DNA of 64,000 bases from Kryptolebias marmoratus (GCF_001649575.2 NC_051448.1:21421204-21485203); one strand, 5' to 3'; numbered from the stretch's first letter, positions 43,701-58,700 are shown. Notes: generated by a model from the letters alone, not told the origin. Translations and numbers: made by a program.

Positions 43701-46700
43701 GACTGGGGAGGAGGATGGTCAAGATTTTCTGTTTGTTCAACCCGCTGAAGCTGCATGTGGAACTGTACCATCCCAGGCCCTGACCTACCCTCACCTAGCT
43801 GGGTTGATGAACCCTGTACTACCCTACCATAACTCTCCAGTAATGGGGTCCTTGTATCCTTTTATAGCCCTTCCGATACAAGCAGGGATGGGATCCAGCA
43901 TTACTCCTTTTGCCACCTAGAACTGGTCGGGAGGTCAAGAAGCCATAAACAATGGGATGCACCAATTGGGTCCAATGAGAGACATGGACTGGAGATAAAG
44001 CAGACCTTGAGAGACACAGAGCCTGGGAAAGGCAGAGGGAGTGAAGAAACTAGCATCAATGGGCTTTTGTATGATTTATGCTTAACTCTTCCCTTTTTTT
44101 CCTTCTCAGTACCAAGATTAACTTTACCCTGTTATGCATAATCATCAGTAGAAGGCATATTTTTAGGTCCATTCTTTGTTCAAGTTATGAAGAAAGAGGT
44201 AACTAAAAGTTGTTTTGCATAATCATGAAGGGATATTTAATAAAACTCTGTCACAGGGGGAGGGACAAGGTCTTTTTGGGGCTTAAGTCTTGACGTGGTG
44301 TCGATTAGAAACCTTTTTCTGATTTTTCTAATTTTTGTCTTTTACTTTTTTATTTTTAATCATATAATCTGTAACCAGGACATTACATACTTTTTACACC
44401 TTTAATAAAGTTTGGCCGTGAGGCGTATACCTGATTGGTGACTCCTGGGTCCTTTCCTGCGTCCTCGGTAAGTCCCTCTGTTTATTTTCTGACTCTGCTG
44501 GTTTATTTCTGGTGTGGTGGCACAATAAAGGCACGTGCTGAGCTAAGTTAACCCTCTCAGGCTCAAATTAAGTTTTAGTAACAGGAAAAATCAGATATGT
44601 TGTTGCAACGCCTGCCTTGAGAGGGTTAAGGGTGCCAGGGTGCCAGGGTACCCCCCCCCTTTCCGGTTCCAATCTTAAAGCCTCAGAGGAGTGACAGAGA
44701 GGACTCAGGGCTCATCACAGATGCAGGCTCCGTTTGGCCTGTCGTGTCCTCGCTGGGTCCTCGGGCCGTCCTTTGGCTAAAAGGAGCAGTGATTCACCGT
44801 CTGGAGCCATGTTTCAATCGGTCAGTGGCATCTGCAGTTTTTTATTTTAAATCCTACTCATTCGGTAGTCTGACAAGTCTGTCATGATAATTTGAGGCTT
44901 GTCGGACGTCCGGGTGGTTCACAGTAGGTGAAAGGTGTGGACCGTAGACCTCCCAGCAGAGGCTGGATTCACCGTGAGTGTGGAGCCGTGGGTCAATTTA
45001 CTGACTCAAGCTGTCTGGACGCTCAAGCCTTTCTACAGTTGTGTAGATATTATTGTCAATCAAAGGCTACAGTGACACCATTGCACCACACTAGAGACTG
45101 ATATGTCAGGTTGAGCCCAAACTATGACTCACAGACACACCAAACCTTTACACTGGGTTCATTGTCAAACCATCCAGCTCTCAGAACAGGACACCAAGAC
45201 CTCACTTTTTAAAATAGAGGAAGTCAGAGACGCTGAGGTGTGTAGTTAGCCAGGCCCAGACTAGTATCTGATTCAGGCAGCAAGGTGCCCCACATCAAAA
45301 AGCCAATTTGTTGTTGATGGGGAGACCAAGAAACAAGTTACTTAGACCACAGAAGGGCACATCCTGCACAGGAGCTCCCAGGAAAACAACAGGTTAGAGG
45401 GCAGGTGGCTGGGAAATAAGATTGAGCTTATACCTCCTCTAGTTGGTTAAGTTTTATCGTTTTTGCGGTGCTCCGCCAGGGCCCCAACTGAACCAATCAG
45501 AGTACCTCTCTAAATCATTTAGTTGGTGAAAACATGAAACAATATGAAACAATGTTTTGTCCCCTGATGATTGCACAGTCTGCAAGTGAGCAAAAAAACT
45601 ATTTTGATTACTTCAGGGGAGAATTTCCAGCTTTTAACCATAGGGATGCACCAATACCACATTTTTTAAAAGCAAGTACAGGTACTTACATTTGAGCACT
45701 TGCTCATACCAAGTACTGATACAAGTACTAATAAACACTTCTTACAGTTAGTAAAACCACCGTAATTAAATTCTAATATCTTCTAAAAGGTGATTTGTAT
45801 GTTTAAAAAAAACACATTTTGAACAAATTTAAATAAATAAATGCCCATCATGTTTTATGATCATCACCACAGTAATTTTCAGCACAACAGAGGCAATATT
45901 CCTACCCAATAGCATTGCTAAAAGTTGAAATAGAAAAAAATATTTCAATGGACTAAGTGTCTGACACATTTTTAAAAGACATCCAGCTGCAGCGTGTGAG
46001 TGAAGAGAGCAAAAAGTCACTGTTTTGAAACATTAGCCTAGCCTTAGCTTACACCTTCCTTGGACACCATGTTGGCATCTGCTACTCATTAATCAATGAC
46101 CTATGGTGGAAGACTGATATCTCCCCATTTTGTCCCCTCTCTTCAGAATGGTGTAGATTGAAGGCAGCGGCCGGCTTTTGTATCTCTATTTAACAGGAAT
46201 CACGCAAAATCACAATAAACTAACAATGTAAGTGACCCGTACAACATGAGAGATAAACATAGACCACGTGATTCTCTGATGTAAGCTGCACAGACTCTAT
46301 ATGTTGAGCCTCTGTGTAGTGAAAAGTGGTTACCTACTTTGAATTGTTGATCTTAGAAACATACAGTGTCCTTGCCTAAACGAAAGCTTTGGTGTCCTTT
46401 TATGAGTCAGTGAAACTCTGGAGAGCTCGGTTCCTGCTCAGTTTGTTCTGAAGTTCAGGACATTATCATATACTGCTTCATTTCCTGTTTTAAGCCAAGC
46501 TGAGAGTCCTGGATCTAATGGGAATTCTCTAGCCCACTGCTACTGACATTACTTGCATACAGTTACTCTGCCCTGCCCTCTTCATTAGCAAACACTACAC
46601 AGTGAAAGGAGGTTTCTTTCTTTGTGATGGGACATGCTCAAATTTTTACAACCAGTGTCCATCAACAGTATAACATTATACTTATCTTGTAAACAACTTT

Positions 46701-49700
46701 TCAATTGGCTTACACAGCTTGAAACATGAATCAGGTGAACATGCTCTTGTCAGGCAAGAAGAATAGACACCAGATTTGTTTGGTTTTGGAAGGAATCATC
46801 ACAAATGTTTCAGATAACACTGATTCTCTCTTCAACTGTATTTGCGAACAGGTGTTTTGACAGAGTTTTAAACAGAATTACTCTGTCTGGTCAGTCTGCA
46901 ACATTTAATCTATGATCATTTCTGTGTGAATTGTTTCCTTTTTTATTTAGAACTTCACATCTTGTATTTCACTTTTTTTCACCCTTGAACTTGAACTTGA
47001 ACTTGAGCCCTTTGTTTCTTCCTGAAAGAGGCAAAAGCCTCCTGGCAGGAAAATTTACACTTAAATATCTGTTCCAAGACATGAAAGCTAATTTTCTTGA
47101 GCTAGGCTCAAGGAAAAGGCAGATCTGAAGTGCAGAGTGCAGTGAGTGAATAGAACTTGGTGGAAGATAGAAAAATAGTAAAGGCAAAAATCTCATTTTC
47201 TACAATAGCATGCCCTAATACAAACAAATATGAAAGATTTAGTATTCCTTAAGTGAATGAATATTGCCCAAGACCTTTCATGTCAGTTTCAGACTAAGAT
47301 CATCTTATGTTGCAAAGCACCAGAGTTGCAGATGTTTTGAGCAAACTTTGTAAATGATGTAATGCCTAATCTCAAGTAAGAACATGTGAGTTGTGTTAGC
47401 TCTTGGAGTATGTGTTGAGGACTCTCAGCTACAACCTCTCAAAGATTAGCTCAATATCCGCAAAACTGATGGCGTTATAGTTATTTATGTATTTGCTAAG
47501 GCCGATAAGATATGGAAGCCCTAGAATGTGGTTGACTATAAAGGTTAATCCGTTGGAGATGTGCATGCCTAATGCTGGTGTAGATTCTCAGTCATCCAGG
47601 ACATGGTAAACCCAAACAAGCGAAAATTACAAAAAACAATCGGTCTTTTATTCTGTATATGAAGATGTTTCGCTTCTCATCTGAGAAGCCTTCTCAATTC
47701 AAAAAGGAGTGTTGAGTTCAAGATTTTATAGCTGAGATGTTCTGTAAGCTAGGTTCACATGCAGCTTGCCCTCATTAGGGTTTTTGTTTGCCTGACTTAC
47801 AAATGGGCCACTTTGTTCACATGAATAAAAGTGCTAATTAGAGTGAAACTGACTAGGTATCAGGCTTAATGCTCCGTTGTAGGTTTTTGCGGTGTGTTTC
47901 CAACAAAAGGAGCTAAAATATCAGCAAGTTGTTTTGCAATATTATATGTCACTGGTTTATGCTGCTGACAATACAGTAGGTCTGAGTGCTGTTCTTTCTT
48001 TGTATATTTTGGGAAGTCCATAAGGACAGGGGAGTAGCTTCCCCCGAGTATAATCTTTAGTACAATGATCGATTGATTGTTTTGTCCTTTTCAAGTTTTT
48101 TGCAGGTAGTTAGTGACCTTCTTTTTGTAGGTGCTGGTTGGGTTCCCTTTTTAGGGTCTCATAGGCAGTGGTGGAGAAAGTACTCAAACAATGTACTTAA
48201 GTAGTTTTAAAAGCCAGTACTTTCTTACTTTTACTTAAGTACAAATGTTAATGTGGTACTTTTACTTTTACTTGAGTACATTTTTGTCTGCGTATTAGTA
48301 CTTTTACTTTTACTTGAGTACATTTTTGTCTGCGTATTAGTACTTTTACTTAAGTATTAAAAGTAATAGTACTTGTCGACTGTATTACCTAAAGGCTAAT
48401 ACAATGTCCTTAAGTGTACCTATTGTATTTAATTTTAATACATCACTAATGTACCATTTTAAAGAACAATGCTGATGATTTGTTGCTTACAGCTAATGAA
48501 AACATGACATTTCTGATTAGATTACAGACCAGTAAAAAAACATAATGCAGGCATGTGGGTCTAATGAAAAGAGCCCCGGCTCCAGACAAGTTTAACAGTG
48601 ATGGTTACTCAAGTAAGTGTAACAAGTACTACCCACTTTTGAACATGAACAACAACACCAGTAGCCTACAGGCTACTTCTTAACAAGCTCAAGGTGCTGT
48701 ACTGGTATAGTCCTCTTTTAGCTAACATTAGCTGTATCCAACAGTTTTACTCAACTCAGTCGGTTAGTTTGGGGAAAAAACTGTGCAAAGTTTGCATTTT
48801 GCTGGTTTGCTGCCATGATTCTAACATACACCTGAGCAGCTCTGCACAGCAGCAAGTGTCCTTCGCTGCCCCACATTTGTAAACCCAGCTAGTGTCTTAG
48901 CACTCATGCCGCATTTAAAGGTGGCTCGGAAAAGCAGTTTACGACGTGTTAACAACAGATTAAACAGTTTTAACTGCTGAAAAAGTCAGAGAAGGCACAG
49001 ATATGGGAAGTGCAGAAGCATCTACTGCATCAAATTGATACAGGAATAGCAGAGAGTTGGCCATTTTAAGGTAAACTTGACCCGGTTATTTCAAATAAAT
49101 CTTTTAAATAAGGCCATGGGTGGCGCAGGTCTTCTGGATGACTATCACCGGACTCCATTCTGGGTGTTAGTGATTCTCCAGGTGCTGCGTACTGCCTTGC
49201 TCTTCTTGAGGGAGGGCCTAATGGTTCTTTCTCGCTTTGCTTTGGTTCACTGGACTGATTCCTCTCTCGCCATTGGATACTTTCAAACTAACGAACAAAT
49301 CAAAATACCGAAATGCGACTTGGATGTAACGAGTAACGCAACGGTTTTGTAGAAATGTAGTGAAGTAAAAAGTGCAGATACTTGCTGTAAAATGTAGTGG
49401 AGTAAAAATAGAAAGTATCCATTATTAAATCTACTTAAGTAAAGTACAGATACACAAAAATTGTACTTAAGTACACTATACATGGGTTTACATTTTATAC
49501 CTTGCTTATCCCTTTAAATCCCTCCTGAACATTCATAAAAACAATGTAGTAAAATGGAAGTAGATAAAAATAACAACTATTTATTTAGCATGTCACTTGT
49601 CGTTTCTAAATAGAATGCTGCTTAGAGTAAAAAAAAAAGATGAATGATGTTGTTACTTATATGTCTATGTTGTCTACATGCAAACAGATACTTCCTGGGT

Positions 49701-52700
49701 CAAAAGTTCTCCATTACATTAATGTTATGAATGGTTTCCATTACTGAAATTATTATTTTTTTTGTTTGTTTGTTTTCACTGTAATAATAGAAAAGAATAG
49801 AACAATCAGTACTATCAGGTTAAGACTTCTGGTGAACTGATGTCTTTATTTCAATACATTCTGATGCTTTAAGGCTTTTAAATCATTTTCTAGTGTGGCT
49901 AAAGTACATATGACCTTTTCCTTTTAACCTTCGGCTGGTCCATATGTAAAAATCTTTACAAGTCAATGGCTTAATCTTTTTCCTGGTACTACCCATAGAG
50001 TCTAAGAGTGATAGGGACACAACGTGAATGGCAAACCTCTTTGCATTAGTTTTTTACATGTAAATAATTTTCTTAGGCTTCCTTTACACTGGATAACAAT
50101 CCAGCTAAGCTCTTCATGACTTACATGGCTAATTAAAATGTGGCTGGACTGCTTTAAATTCAGAAAACCTCCTTCATTGTAAAGGTGATCATGATCATGC
50201 ACTCATGATCATGCACTTAGCACTTGACAAACAGAGTTTTCCAGCTACTTTCCTGCATCCCCTAAATGCTCTTCTGCTCCCTTATCACTTTCTAGACCAA
50301 CATCATGCTTCTCACCAAGAGTTGCTTAAAGATTTAGGGTACCAGACCACGAAAAGCTTCATAAGCAAATACAAGAATTATAAAATCAATTTTATACTGA
50401 CTGTATTAGGAAGACAGTGGAGAAAGCCTAACACAGGAGTGATACTAGGCTCTTTTACAAAACACTTCAAGCTGTGAAACCAGAACATCTTTGTTGTGTT
50501 TTGGCAATGGCAATCAAATTCTCTGAAACCAAAACCTTTTGAATTCAGTTTCTTAGAGTGGAAGTTTTTGAAACAATGCCCGGCAACAGTAAATCTATAG
50601 CCTGTTGCAGTCAATAGTTTTTCTGCACTTGCCCAAGTAAATCAACAACAGTAACAATGATAGATAGCAGAGTGCTGTTTGTGCTACTCACCCTTTTCAA
50701 CATGTAGAAGCAAACCAACATCACTGTACGTCCAAACAAACATATACACCATTTTGAATGTAACTGCTTTCATGCTCAAGTGTCTGCATGCATGCACGTG
50801 TCACTGAAATACAAAAATCATGGCGCCTGCTAGTGACCTGGTTTTAAAAAACTACAGTCCATTCAAGGAAGACCGTTTTACTGTGTAACTTTTTCATGAT
50901 CCACATTGGAAAATCTGTAATGTTTCCAGGAGATTTCTCATATGTACACATGGACTTAGATACCTTCTGGCCCTCTTTGTGTGATTTCTGAAAGGACTGA
51001 GGTGACAAGGGGGTTTCATGCAAACGGACCCCTGATGTGCCTTTGTTCCAAGAAGCGAGGTAGTAACAGAACCAAAACTGTTAACATGTAACAAGGTAAG
51101 CCAGCTTTGCGGCTCAATATGATGAGGTGATACTATATGGCCTGTGTGACCACACGGTCAACAACAAAAAACAGATTTACTACAGAGGGAAGAGTGATGA
51201 TGACAGGCAACAACTTTGTACTTACGAAAAACACACACATACAAAGAGAATTCATAAATTGCATCATGTTTTGCAAACAATATGAAAGAGACATCTTTCA
51301 CACAGTTAATGAGTTGTGCTCCACATTAATGCAGTTAAGTTCTGCTTCACACCTGTTTTGGTTTCCATGATGCTCACTTCATTTTTGTAAACTCACATCT
51401 GTGTGGGACATGGCCAGCTCCATCTGTGATTTTTGAATGGCCAGAGGCAGCATAAAGATGGACTGATCTTTATGGCCATTTGGTAGAGCTGTTTTGTGAA
51501 AGAGTCTACTGTCTCTTTTCTTGGTACAGTTAGGAGTTAGCAGCATAATTCTGAACCAGCTGCAGACAGAACAACAGATGAAAAAAAAAACTGTTACAGT
51601 GATCTACCCAAGAGGTGATAAATGCTGAAATAGCTGTCTTCAAATCATTGTTAGAAAGAATAGATTTGAGCTTGGAAATGTTTAAATTGTAGAAAACAGA
51701 TTTGTTCCACTGAGTTATTGTGATTATCAAATTTTAACTGATCGTCAAAAACACTTGGATTCCAGGTGAGGGCCTTAAGATCAAGCGATAATGGCTTTAG
51801 GTGGGAAGCTACAACACTTCCACAGAAGTGTTTGAAGAGCTATAAATAACTATCTCAACTTATTACTATTAACTGTACACAGATTAGATCAATATTGTCA
51901 GTCCTGCTTTGAAACCTTGATGACCAAGCAACATCTATAAATAAATACACTGCTGCCAAGTTCTACTCAGGACTCCATTATGTTGCCATCATGATGTCAA
52001 ACCACCACAACTTTGCTTTGGACATTTTTTGCATGCTCAAATACATCATGCTTGATCATGCATGTTTTGGCAATTTTTTTACATCCTACTGGGGTTGTCA
52101 TTAATGATGGGTCCAATAGTTCTGAGCTGGTTCTAAGAGAGCTGTTTTTTGTGAACCAGCTCTTTAAAGAGCTATTCAGGAGCTGGAAAAACTGGTTCCG
52201 AGTTGGGTCTTTACCAGAGCAGAAAGAGCCAGCTCCTTTTGGAGCTGAGCCAAATTAGCCAGTTCCCAAAAAAGTCATAAGTTCCACCACTAGTCGTCAT
52301 TCTGTGTGAAGATGACCTTATGAGCTGTGAGGCTTCACAAGAAACAAGACAAACAAAACCCTTCCTTGGTTTGTGAAGGGTTGCTGGAGGGTTGTGCTAT
52401 AATCTAGTATTTGTACACTTAATGCTGTTAAGGCCCTGAACATGTGAGCAATCACGTGAAAGTGTGTTTGTATGTTTTCTTGTTGTGCGACCTTAAAAAG
52501 AATGTAAGGCTTTTTCAGAACAAAAATAGTCACTGGGTGAAGCAGAACATTAATTCTGAAATCTTGTTTAGGGGTAAGTATACAGTCATAACCACGGGAA
52601 TGTTCAGGGTTAGAGTTGAAATTGGTGTGAAGCTGTACACAATCAATGAAAGGCAAGGCAAAGCTGTGTAATCTTTTTTTGTGTGTGTGCGTGTATGAGT

Positions 52701-55700
52701 GAGTGTGTTTGTGCCAGTTAGTTTTTTAGTAATTCCAAGAAAACATTTAGTTCATCGTTTCTTCGGTCTTGCCCTGGGGACTGCTGGATGTTTATCCCTT
52801 TTGTGCTTTATGAAAGTTTGACCTGCCACATGTCTCTGGTCCTATCCAGCTCTCCAGGAAAAGAGCCCACATCTGACCCACACAACCACACAACCACAGT
52901 CAGGGAGTCAGTGTGATGTGAGGAACAAACTGGAGCACTGTACTGAGTTCATTAACCATAGTTCTGTGTTAAAACTATGAGACTGGCACTTACGCATATG
53001 CATAAAAAAGACGCTAAACACAAGGTAGCAAAAAAAGAAGCCTAACAAAACAAACTTGAAAAATAAAACTTGTTGCAGGGCAGGAAATCCAGAACACAAG
53101 CACAAATGCAGAACTAAGGCACAAGGCAACAGAATGATCCAAAAATCAAACATACACATCCGAAGTTTAAAGGGTACCCAAATAAAAAGAAGAAGAAGAA
53201 AAAAAAGAAAATTTGAGGCCTAGCTTCCTTTGAAGGAATACATATCACCCGTTGCTTCTCATGGCACTAAGATCATGTTAAGATAATAAATGACAAAGTT
53301 GTAGCTGTTAGGTCAAACCCTAACACCAATATCTGCAGTCTCTTTTGATACAGCAGTATCTCACATTATATGTTAGCGTTATGTGTTGTAAATGACTCTC
53401 AGCTACCACCACATAAATTTTTAGCTCAATAATTAGAAAATTGACTTGATGTAGAGGAGCAGTGGCTCTACTTCAAGTCCCTCACAGATAACCTAACTTA
53501 TAATCCTATCTCCAAGGGAGAGCCCAACTACCCTGCAGAGAAAAATAATTCCAACCGCCTGTATCCACAATCTTGTTCTTTCATTAACTATCCAAAGTCA
53601 CGATCATAGGTGAGGGTAGTAATGAAGTAAGCAAAGAGCTTTGCTTTCCGGTCAGCTCCCTCTTCACTACAACAGACCAGTACAGAGTATGCAATATTGT
53701 GGAAGTTGCATCTATCCGTCTGTCGATCTTGTGCTTCGTTCTTCCCTCACGAGTTAACAAGACCCCAAGATACTTATATGCTTCAACTTGAGGCATCACC
53801 TCACTCCCAGCCTTCGATAGAGCAGTCCACTCTTAACCAACAGAGGGCAATCACCTCAGATTTTGAGATGCTGATCCTCATCACAGCTGCTTCATACTTA
53901 GCTGTAAACCGCTCCAGTGAGAGTTGGAGATTACAGCACAATTACGGCAACAGGACCACATCATCTGCAAATTGCAAGGACAAAATCCTGAGAGACCTTA
54001 CCATAAAGGCTGAGGAGTGTGATTCCTCTTTAATTGGAACACACCCTTCAGTCCTCCATCTTGAAAAGGAGAATCACCACCGTAGTCTCCCAATCCAGTG
54101 GCACTACCACTTAAGTCCACGAGATGTTGCAGTGGCATGTCAACCAAGACAGCCCAGCAACATCCAGAGCCTGGAGGAACTCAGGGCAAATCTCATCCGC
54201 CCCAGAGTCCTGCTGTCACAAAGCTTTTTAACTACCTTGGCAACCTTGGCCCAGTTATGGATGCACTCACCCCAAGTCCACAGACTCAGCTTCCTCTATG
54301 GAAGATGTGCTGATGGTATTAAGAAGGCCCTTGAAGTATTCCTTCCACCGCCTGAGGACATCAATGCTTGAGGTTACCAGCACCCCACCTTCACTGTACA
54401 CAGTGTTGGTAAAGAGCTGTTTACCCCACCTCAGCTGCCTAACGATTTGCCAGAAATTTCTCAGAGTCGACTGAGAGTTTAAAAAACAAAATGAAAAATC
54501 AAACCAGAACGCTATATGTTGTGACAGTTTTAAAGTTGTCTATTTGTCCATAGTTCCTGTTTCGAGACAGAAGATTACTGTTTGTGTGTCTTCTTACTTC
54601 CTTTTTCACAGCTCACATTTTGTGCTGAACTCCTGAGTCCTTTCGAGGAGAACCCATTAGTCGTCACAAGAGATGTCACATGAATTCCCACGTTTCTTTT
54701 TATGAATTTGAGTTCTGTGAAACAAAGACATGGTTTCTTGTTATTCTGCTACAAGGCTTCGAGAGGAATGTTTATGCCTGTTACTTTTCATTTAGTCAAG
54801 TTACTTCATATCATTTTAAAAAACAGCCAGTACCACATATTTTGTGTCTTTATCAGGAACTGTGTGATTTGTTGCTGTTGGGCAGAAACATTCTATGTCC
54901 AAAAATGCAGCTTTTGAGGAAATAAAAAACAAAACAGTTCTTTATTTTAAAATAAATAAACTCTTTGTGGTAAAGGTTTGTATTTTGTCCGAGTATATGG
55001 TCAGATCTGCATTAAGTGAATAACGAATTAAGGGTTTCTGACACAGAGCTAGAAAAGTGTTTTTAACCACCACTTCTTACAAACAAAATATTTTGGTAAC
55101 TTGCATTACTTTATCCACTTATGGTTACAAAAGTTATTGAAGATATATATGTGTTGTGGCAGCAAAAAATCAACTTCCAGGCACTGTTATATGAAATCCC
55201 TCAAACAAGTTTATTTATATAGTGTGCACAAAATATAGAGAGCATTAAAGACAATCAACAATCAATATCAGAGTCCCAGGTCAGAACAGGAAAGCTCTGA
55301 ATCAAAGCTCTGGCCCCCCTAGTCAACACAGAAGCTTGTATTAAAGATATTGAAATACTGGACCAGAAGGAGGAGTTAGGGAAAAGCAAGTCAGTCTGGT
55401 TCCAATGAGGAGAAAATTCAACATCACTCCTATAAACAAGTTCATTCTGTGAGAACCCATGGGACTTGGAATAGAAGTCATAACATAATCAGGACTTAGA
55501 AATAACAGGTGTTACCCTATAATAAATTCTGTCATTACAATGTGCATTCAGTTTCAATAAAGTTGGTGACAATATCTTCCTAAAAACAGCTTGGTTTCAT
55601 TAAAACCCTACAATAACAGTAGCGCCTATGTTTACATGCAAACGCCAGACATGATGTGCTTTAACAGTATTTGCCTGTGCTTTATTTGTTTTATATGTCA

Positions 55701-58700
55701 TCATAGTTTTTGGACACTGTCCTGAAAGACAGGAAATCATGTATTTGCCTGTTCATGTGTTTATTTGACTGTTACTAAAATTTCTCATTAGCCAATAGAC
55801 AGTTTTTAATCAAATTCTCAGAGTAATCATTGGGTGTGACATATCAGACACTGAAAGTGTGCTTTATGGGGTTCAACTAATATTGCATAAGAAACAGTTA
55901 ACTTGTGTTTTAGTACTTGTAACTGGAAAAAAAATCCCGCCCATTACTTAATTACGGAATTACCCCCACCGACAGTTGGTGCCTCTGCCCGCCGGTGCGT
56001 GAGTGGCTCTTGTCTGGGGCTGGGTGCCGGGGTATGTACTAGCTCGCCCTGGTGGCTGCTTGCTGGGGCCTGGGTGCCCGGGCTTGGTCGGGCCATGGCT
56101 GTGGGGTGGTGCGTCCTCGGGGCCGGCGGGGCCTGTGGGCTCGTCGCTGCGGCCCCCTGGGGCTTCTGCATTGTGGCTGCCGGGGGTTGCCTGGAGCTTG
56201 TCTCTGCTGCTCTCTTGGGTGGGGTCCGGTTGTCCCTGCGGGGGGCCTCCGGGGCTCTGGACTTGGGGGGCCACTGTGTGTCTGTGCCTCCGCTCTTCCT
56301 CGTGCCGTCCTCATGTCCTGGGGGGTGGATCTGGGTCCCCACACTCACTACCCAATATTCCTAAGGAGAAACCTTGTAGATACATATAGATACACATACA
56401 TACATATCTAGATTCAGGTGTCTGTCAGATACACCTTTAGTTGGGCTGTGGTTGTCACTAAATACCCTCTTGTATTACCTGGCTCTGTGTACTTTCCATT
56501 GAAGTTATAATTATCATCATATACTGCATATGCTTTTTGTTGTTGTGGATTCTTTGTTTTGTTTTCTCTTTCCGCAGGTCCTGTGGCAGAGTTCAAGGGT
56601 GTTGATTTGTTTTTTCTCTACGGTTTTTCTCTTCAAACCTTTTCCTCCATCTCTTTTCCCCGTTCTCTTTCTTATCTTTGTGTCCATTACAATTGAAATA
56701 AACCCAAAGCAATTTCTAATAAAGTTTTATATACCAAGGGGAACATCATGGTGAAAGCCATAATGTTCCACTTGTGAAAGCAAAACTTTTGGGCCTTAGC
56801 TTGACATTCAGATGACAATTCTGAGTGCCACACAGCTAGACAGGACACGTTTAAAAAAAAATAAATAAAAGAAAGAGTGTTAAACACATCAGCTGCATCA
56901 CAGACATTTCAAATTTCATATTAGGTCTTATTATTGTATTTTATGTAATTAAATCAAGTTTTGTTGGAGAATACTGCCATTTCAGCACAATTCCTGTTTG
57001 TGAGTGCTTATTATTAATAGGTAGTAAAAAACTAGTTTCAATAACTGATATAAAAACATTCCTTTGCTCTGTTGTATTACATTGTATCTCAATGTGTTGA
57101 ATCAACACTCACACTGAATTGCATTGTGAATAATAGCTGAATTGTATCACATGGTATCAGTCTTTTTCTGTTCATGAATCTTTATTGAATTGGATTGTTT
57201 GCAGTGAATTAAGACATATTTAAGAATTAATTTCCATAGACCAAAGATGTACAACCATAGTGATTAACATCTTTGACTTTGAAGTACTGTACATAATTTG
57301 TGAGAAGAGTGTTGTATTTAATATTACAACAAAATTGCACTTTGATAATAACAAAACAGATCTGAATTATATGTTGAACAATTCTTTATCTAGTTTTGGT
57401 CCAAAGAGCCAAGCCTAAGGAACTATAAGGACCCAATTCTACAAGGCAGAATGTTGTGTTAAATGTGAACAACAGAATGCAATGATTTGCAAATCTCAAA
57501 CTTATTTTATTTACTATGGATTATAGTAAACACAATACAAGTTAAAACTAAAACATTGTTCCACTTTATGAAAATGATAAGATAATTTTGAATTTCATGG
57601 CATCAGAAAAGATAGGACTGGGGCAACCAAAGGCTTTAAAAGTAAGTGCTAACAGCTGGAGGTTATTTAGGTTAATTTGCAAAAGGTCAGTAAAAGGACG
57701 GGTAGAAAAAGAGCATTCTGGAGGTGCTGGTGCATGTCAGGATTCAGATTATTTTCTAATGGAGCAGTTCGGCGACAGACAGACATGAGACCAAACGTAA
57801 CGGTAAGTGACTTTATTTACAGTGTGGAATTTGCGAGCGAGAGCAGGAGCCAGGACCTGGAAACAGAGGACGTAGTGAGTGAGTTAGTTCTTCAGGTAAG
57901 GAGCAGGAGGTAAGGCGAAGGTAATTTTTCCAGTGAGTGTTCTTACGAGGAGAAGTGTGATCCACAGCACGGAGGAGAGCGGACGAGGTGAGTAGTTTCC
58001 AGAGGAGGTTTGATGGTGATTTCAGACAGTTTGCAGGTAAGCTCCTTCTTTCCAGTTGGCAGCAGTTTCATAGGCAGACAGGCACTGGTGAACAGGTGAG
58101 TACTTAGCTTTGGGGCGAGTTACGGATGCAGACCAGACTGGTTCTGGAGTGGACAGGTAATCCTAGGGCAGATACAAGGCAAAAAACAAAAATGTAGTTC
58201 ACAACAAGGATTTCCAAATCTTAATGTTTACGAAGGCTTTGCACTTTTTACCACTTGGCAAGCAATGCTCCAGCGCTGATCTGGTTCCCACCACAGCCTT
58301 AAGTACACCTGATCTCCTGATGAGCCTGATCCGTTGCAGGTGTGGAAGGAGTGGCGACGAGTTGTCAATCACCTGCCTAGGACGGCCCACCAGGAAGTAC
58401 ACATCAAAACTCCAAATCACCACATCTCAAAAGTAAAGATAAGCAGAGGTTTACCAATCTGTGAAAATCTGTGTCTAAAAATAGTGGAAAAAAATCTCAG
58501 AATAATTTTTCTTTATCGGAAAATTGGACAGAAACAGATTTATTTTTTTTAGAATATTCTTTCTCTACAGTTCATAATAAAATGAAAAGAATGAAAAGAT
58601 TTCAAGAATCTGGAGAAATCTCTGAGCTCAAAGGAGAAGACTGAAAGTCTATATTGGATGTCCAAGATCTTTGGGCCTTCGGGGGCCACTGCAATAAAAA

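Noticed and set aside
48166..49480. Protein gene suggested by a 91-codon frame at 49077-49352
   Set aside because: Lies inside a hAT MITE and shows no domain.
53697..54371. 224-codon plus-strand open frame
   Set aside because: It is the mirror image of a LINE reverse transcriptase readable on the minus strand (KYLGVLLTREGR); no domain is visible in the plus frame.
55903..56411. Overlapping 100-153 codon frames on both strands
   Set aside because: GC-rich composition suppresses stop codons; peptides are Gly/Pro/Ala/Leu-rich in all frames with no domain.
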